Below are positions 6,642 through 8,713 of a DNA stretch of 8,713 nucleotides, in pieces. The stretch comes from JAZQUM01 sp045631305 (lineage in GTDB: Bacteria > Bacillota > Clostridia > Oscillospirales > Oscillospiraceae): contig JAZQUM010000031.1 of NCBI GenBank assembly GCA_045631305.1, positions 1 through 8,713 of the forward strand, in the 5' to 3' direction. The notes under the pieces are model-generated. The model did no database searches, was not told the origin of the DNA, and saw nothing but the letters and a program-made list of their open reading frames with translations. The translations under genes and the position numbers were made by a program. Positions within the stretch are counted from its first letter, which is position 1. Each line of letters opens with the position of its first letter.

Positions 6642-7050
6642 AACCGATCACGGCATCCACGCCGCTTGCATCGCCGCCCTGCAGGGAGATCACAGTGCGG
6701 GCGGGAAGGCACACGATGCTTTCGCCGCTGTGGGTGACGGTTCCTGTGCGGATACAGTCGCCGGTGGGGCAATCGGAAGAGATGACCTGCACACCCGTTT
6801 CGCCATTGGGATTAAGACACAGGGTCAGCGTTATGCCGTTGTGGGAGAAGGTGCGGGTTTCGTTTTCTTCGGCTTGGGACAAAGTGATTTTCTGTACTGT
6901 TTCGCCGTCTGCCATAATGGCAACGGTAATGTTTTCGCTGTGCTGCAATCCGCTTCGAAAACAAAGAACTGCCAGAAGTGCCAGCACGACTATTGCGGCG
7001 GCAGGGATCAGGTCAAAAAAGTTGGGTTTTAGTTTATCGAAGGATTTCAT
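6640..7050 (-). CDS. NusG-domain-II membrane protein (EetA-like)
   Basis: A 136-residue protein with a short basic N-terminus, one membrane span (about 13-31) and an extracytoplasmic NusG_II domain. The domain carries the family pattern SSDCPTGDC...VCLPARTVI, with cysteines at 94, 99 and 114; they are positioned for metal binding, a disulfide or redox chemistry. Despite the name it lacks the NGN and KOW parts of the NusG elongation factor and is not a transcription factor. The start is uncertain: the ATG at 7050 gives a normal N-terminus (MKSFDKLKPN), while ATGs at 7071, 7086 and 7092 lie further inside apbE. None has a good Shine-Dalgarno site, so translation is probably coupled to apbE, with which it overlaps by 17 bases. 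Known members neighbour ApbE and Gx-type proteins, as here; the exact function is unsettled. Confidence 0.88.
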   Translation of the reverse strand: MKSFDKLKPNFFDLIPAAAIVVLALLAVLCFRSGLQHSENITVAIMADGETVQKITLSQAEENETRTFSHNGITLTLCLNPNGETGVQVISSDCPTGDCIRTGTVTHSGESIVCLPARTVISLQGGDASGVDAVIG

Positions 7051-8041
7051 AGCGGTATGTGCTGCTTTCATTTTTTTCAAATGCATCTGCAAGATGTTCT
7101 GTAATCAGTACACGGCCGTCCTCTGTGACAAGGATCAGTTCAAAGGCGCCGTTGGCAGCGCGGTAAAGTTCCAGTGCTTTCTCTTCGCCTAAAACGAAAA
7201 GAGCAGTGGAATAGGCATCGCACAGCGTGCCGCTTTCGTGAGAAACCACGGTGACGGAAAGAAGGCCGCTTTGGGCAGGATAGCCGGTGGCGGGGTCGAT
7301 GATATGGTGGTAGGTGACGCCGTTTTCGGTAAAGTTCCGCTCATAGCCGCCGGAAGTAACGGCGAAAGCGTCGTTAAGAGAAAGAACACCAATGGTACCT
7401 GCACTGTTGTGGGGGTCGCGGACAGCTATGCGCCAAAGGCTTCCGTTGCTTTTATAGCCACGGACATAAACATTGCCGCCCAATGCTGCGCAGCCGCTCT
7501 CTACGTTGTGCGCATCCCAAATTGCTGCAATGCGATCAGAGGCATACCCCTTGGCGATGCCGCCAAGATCTATGGAAACACCGGGGGCGAGGGAAACGGT
7601 ACTGTTGCTGAGGGAAATGCCGCCGCTTCCCACCAGGGGGAGAAGCGCGGAAATTTCGCTTTCGGTGGGAACACGGAAAGCGTCTTCTGTAAAGCCCCAT
7701 GCGGATACTATGGGTGCAATGGTAATATCAAAAGCGTTTTGTGTGATATCAGAATAGGAAATGGCCTCGGCAGTCAAAGCGACGAGTTCTTCGTTTTCAA
7801 TCGTTTCACCACGGTTTAAAGCGGAAACTGCGCTTTTTTCATCCGTATAGGAAAGGAGATTTTCCAGTCGCAGGATCTCTTCTTCCGATGCGGCAAGAAC
7901 ATTTTTGGCATCGCGGGTGACAACTGTCATAGACATGGAGGTATCCATGGCAAAAAAATGCACCTGCGCATCGTTGCTGCAGCCACAAAGGGATAAAAGC
8001 ACCGGGAGCAACGCAAGGAGCAGAAGTCTTCTCAGCTTCAT
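7034..8041 (-). CDS. apbE: ApbE-family FAD:protein FMN transferase, lipoprotein
   Basis: A complete 335-residue ApbE enzyme. It uses FAD to attach FMN covalently to Thr/Ser of exported or membrane flavoproteins (for example RnfG/RnfD, NqrC or FMN-binding-domain proteins) outside the cytoplasmic membrane. A signal peptide (MKLRRLLLLALLPVLLSL) ends in a lipobox LCGC, with C21 the lipidated residue. Conserved blocks are FDITIAPIVSAWGF (104-117), IDLGGIAKGYASDR (157-170), LGGNVYVRG (187-195), VTSGGYERNF (228-237), YHHIIDPATGYPA (244-256) and the metal-binding DAYSTALFVLG (275-285), so it should be active. I chose the ATG at 8041 because it begins the signal peptide directly and follows AAGGCGG; the longer frame to 8119 would run across the promoter. 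It is first in the minus-strand gene set. No target flavoprotein is encoded in the window. Confidence 0.95.
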   Translation of the reverse strand: MKLRRLLLLALLPVLLSLCGCSNDAQVHFFAMDTSMSMTVVTRDAKNVLAASEEEILRLENLLSYTDEKSAVSALNRGETIENEELVALTAEAISYSDITQNAFDITIAPIVSAWGFTEDAFRVPTESEISALLPLVGSGGISLSNSTVSLAPGVSIDLGGIAKGYASDRIAAIWDAHNVESGCAALGGNVYVRGYKSNGSLWRIAVRDPHNSAGTIGVLSLNDAFAVTSGGYERNFTENGVTYHHIIDPATGYPAQSGLLSVTVVSHESGTLCDAYSTALFVLGEEKALELYRAANGAFELILVTEDGRVLITEHLADAFEKNESSTYRYEILR

Positions 8042-8090
8042 AGATGACCGCCTTATCAGAAAAAAGGAATTTTGGGCATACCTATTAATA

Positions 8091-8119
8091 ATAATACCAC
8101 AGTTTTTTGTTGTATACAA
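8091..8119 (-). promoter_or_regulatory. Extended -10 promoter of the apbE gene set
   Basis: On the minus strand the -10 box TATTAT (8091-8096, 5 of 6) carries an upstream TG in the extended position (8098-8099). It lies 17 bases from a weak -35 box TTGTAT (8114-8119, 3 of 6). Transcription would start near 8084, giving a leader of about 43 bases with no room for an FMN riboswitch. The -35 box lies inside the perfect palindrome TTGTATACAA (8110-8119), a plausible operator. Confidence 0.6.
8110..8119. repeat. 10-bp perfect palindrome over the apbE -35 box
   Basis: TTGTATACAA is identical on both strands and includes the -35 hexamer of the apbE promoter, where a bound dimeric repressor would block RNA polymerase. 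Short palindromes also arise by chance in AT-rich DNA, and no regulator gene in the window pairs with it. Confidence 0.45.
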
Positions 8120-8135
8120 GCACGTAAAAGAAAAC

Positions 8136-8144
8136 TGATATAGT
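8136..8144 (+). promoter_or_regulatory. Possible extended -10 promoter, plus strand
   Basis: TGATATAGT reads as TG-N-TATAGT, an extended -10 element (5 of 6 in the core hexamer) with no good -35 box. It would start a plus-strand transcript near 8151 that reaches the intrinsic terminator ending at 8269 without passing through a gene. Confidence 0.3.
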
Positions 8145-8150
8145 TGAAAA

Positions 8151-8269
8151 TTATCTTGATTGGGGTTGCGTGTTGTAATTCTGCATAGTTTTTGAGTTCA
8201 AAAAAGTTAAAATGTGTTTTTCGTTGAGTTTCTGTGCGTGACGCAATCCCGCGCAGAAACTCTCTTTTT
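8151..8269 (+). ncRNA. Candidate short RNA ending in an intrinsic terminator
   Basis: A stretch of about 120 bases runs from the predicted start after the extended -10 box to a strong terminator on the plus strand. It holds no credible coding frame; the longest start-to-stop I noticed is a nine-codon frame at 8212 without a Shine-Dalgarno site. It also contains the inverted repeat TTTTTGAGTTCAAAAA (8189-8204). The terminator is clear but the promoter is weak, so the alternative is a leftover terminator of a lost plus-strand gene. No known RNA family is recognised. Confidence 0.25.
8226..8269 (+). terminator. Intrinsic terminator with no upstream plus-strand gene
   Basis: The arms 8226-8238 and 8250-8262 form 13 consecutive pairs (one T-G wobble at 8235/8253) around an 11-base loop, followed by TCTTTTT (8263-8269). 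The T-run is only on the plus-strand side; read on the minus strand the hairpin is followed by A-rich sequence, so it works in the plus direction. The nearest gene to its left, apbE, is on the other strand and points away. Confidence 0.8.
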
Positions 8270-8421
8270 GCCTTGAAATGACTTGACGGAAGCCATTTGC
8301 TCAAAAAATGGTCTGTGGCCTGTTATGGGTCAGCAGGTAGTAAAATGAGGCAAAATCAGCCTTTTACTCTGTAAATCTATCACACCAACCGCTCCAAATT
8401 GTAAATTTTCGTTCCTGGAGT

Positions 8422-8450
8422 GAGACAAATGGGGTTGAGTACGCTACAAT
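8422..8450 (+). promoter_or_regulatory. Sigma-A-type promoter of the sigma factor gene
   Basis: A -35 box GAGACA (8422-8427, 4 of 6) and a -10 box TACAAT (8445-8450, 5 of 6) are separated by 17 bases. Transcription would start near 8457, giving a leader of about 80 bases. A different reading with TTGAGT (8435-8440) as -35 gives no well-placed -10 box. Confidence 0.55.
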
Positions 8451-8471
8451 ATATAAGAAGATAAAAATAAT

Positions 8472-8500
8472 CGTCTGAAAATGTGTAAGATTTCCAGACG
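8472..8500 (+). promoter_or_regulatory. Hairpin in the leader of the sigma factor gene
   Basis: CGTCTG (8472-8477) pairs with CAGACG (8495-8500), and the stem can extend by AAA/TTT with one bulged C. No T-run follows, so it is not a terminator. It lies about 20 bases before the Shine-Dalgarno site, where it could affect mRNA stability or translation, or be a protein-binding inverted repeat. Confidence 0.45.
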
Positions 8501-8520
8501 GTTTCCGTGTATATAGGTGA

Positions 8521-8527
8521 AAGGGGG
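8521..8527 (+). promoter_or_regulatory. Shine-Dalgarno site of the sigma factor gene
   Basis: AAGGGGG lies eight bases before the ATG at 8536 and fixes the start of the truncated gene at the right edge. Confidence 0.75.
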
Positions 8528-8535
8528 TCTGTCTT

Positions 8536-8713
8536 ATGGAAGATAGAGAAATTGTAAATCTGTATTGGGAACGAAACTCCAATGCAATCAAAGAGACAGC
8601 CTCTAAATATGGTGGGTACTGCAAGATGATTGCAAAGAACATACTTGGCAACAATGAGGACGCAGAAGAATGTGTCAACGATACATACTTGAACACTTGG
8701 AACTCCATTCCTC
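8536..8713 (+). CDS. Sigma-70 family (ECF-like) RNA polymerase sigma factor, N-terminal part
   Basis: The first 59 codons are present and the gene runs off the right edge. Such proteins direct RNA polymerase to a restricted promoter set and are often held by a membrane anti-sigma factor encoded next to them. The visible residues match region 2 of the small sigma-70 family common in Firmicutes: NAIKETASKYGGYCKMIAKN (about 16-35), then ILGNNEDAEECVNDTYLNTW (about 36-55). The EDAEECVNDT block with a following aromatic/Trp helix is characteristic. Codons such as AGA, ATA, AAT and ACA are more common than in recD2 or apbE, which suggests a different origin or weak codon selection. Its own promoter and Shine-Dalgarno site precede it. 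Target promoters and any anti-sigma partner lie outside the window. Confidence 0.88.
   Translation, partial: MEDREIVNLYWERNSNAIKETASKYGGYCKMIAKNILGNNEDAEECVNDTYLNTWNSIP

Larger units (their letters stand above)
8042..8535. other. AT-rich intergenic region between apbE and the sigma factor gene
   Basis: This 494-base stretch separates two divergent genes and is clearly more AT-rich than the blocks to its left. It contains the apbE promoter and palindrome (8091-8119), a weak plus-strand promoter and terminator (8136-8269), and minor imperfect hairpins such as CCATTT/AAATGG (8293-8298/8306-8311) and AGTAAAA/TTTTACT (8339-8345/8362-8368). It ends with the sigma-gene promoter and leader hairpin (8422-8500). 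Between about 8270 and 8420 I see nothing I can assign. No convincing protein frame lies on either strand. Confidence 0.7.

Noticed and set aside
6071..6772. Minus-strand open frame of 233 codons overlapping the Gx and NusG-II genes
   Set aside because: Another frame of two recognised genes; Arg/Pro/His-rich low-complexity translation.
7238..7819. Plus-strand open frame of 193 codons over apbE
   Set aside because: Antisense to apbE, whose conserved blocks are continuous in the minus frame.
8042..8090. FMN riboswitch upstream of apbE
   Set aside because: The leader after the predicted start is only about 43 bases, too short for the RFN element, and none of its conserved blocks is seen.
8212..8241. 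Nine-codon frame (MCFSLSFCA) running into the orphan terminator, as an attenuator leader peptide
   Set aside because: No Shine-Dalgarno site, no run of a single regulatory codon, and the next plus-strand gene has its own promoter further downstream.
8056..8304. Minus-strand open frame of 82 codons upstream of apbE
   Set aside because: Crosses the apbE promoter and the orphan terminator hairpin; no family resemblance, and A/T-rich sequence explains its residues.
8364..8708. Minus-strand open frame of 114 codons opposite the sigma factor gene
   Set aside because: Antisense to recognisable sigma region 2 and crosses its promoter.

Overview
The window looks like chromosomal DNA from a Gram-positive anaerobe of the class Clostridia, most likely an Oscillospirales-type gut bacterium. 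The evidence is a RecD2 helicase without a RecBC partner, a ComFC homologue, an Mbl/MreB-type actin carrying a DLGTAS motif, a small two-CBS protein of a type I know from clostridia, a Gx-transporter/NusG-II/ApbE set, and purine-rich Shine-Dalgarno sites with sigma-A-like promoters. No marker in the window fixes a genus, so the placement is inference.

Left block (1-4357, plus strand): the 3' end of uvrA, a 120-residue membrane-anchored protein of unknown function, recD2, a comFC-like phosphoribosyltransferase gene and an AEC-family permease gene. They are tightly packed: a 4-base ATGA overlap, an 8-base overlap and a 10-base gap separate the last four. They read as one DNA-repair/competence-flavoured transcription unit with a permease at its end. 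Next comes mreB (4504-5532) with its own sigma-A-type promoter. It ends in a 22-bp perfect inverted repeat that serves as a terminator from both sides.

Middle block (5585-8041, minus strand): read in its own direction this is apbE (FAD:protein FMN transferase lipoprotein), a NusG-domain-II membrane protein, a Gx-family membrane protein and, after a 92-base gap with its own -10-like box, a two-CBS-domain protein. The first three are coupled (a 17-base overlap, then a stop codon that overlaps the next Shine-Dalgarno site). They form an envelope flavin/redox module, probably related to the EetA/EetB/FMN-transferase part of Gram-positive extracellular electron transfer loci or to Rnf-associated flavinylation. 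The quinone-synthesis, NADH dehydrogenase and flavoprotein acceptor genes are not in this window.

Right end (8042-8713): a 494-base AT-rich intergenic region holds the apbE promoter with a palindrome across its -35 box, a possible short plus-strand RNA ending in a strong intrinsic terminator, and the promoter and hairpin leader of a sigma-70/ECF-type sigma factor gene cut off by the window edge. The sigma gene has visibly different codon use and may belong to an acquired segment.

No tRNA, rRNA, CRISPR array, insertion sequence or transposase gene was seen.
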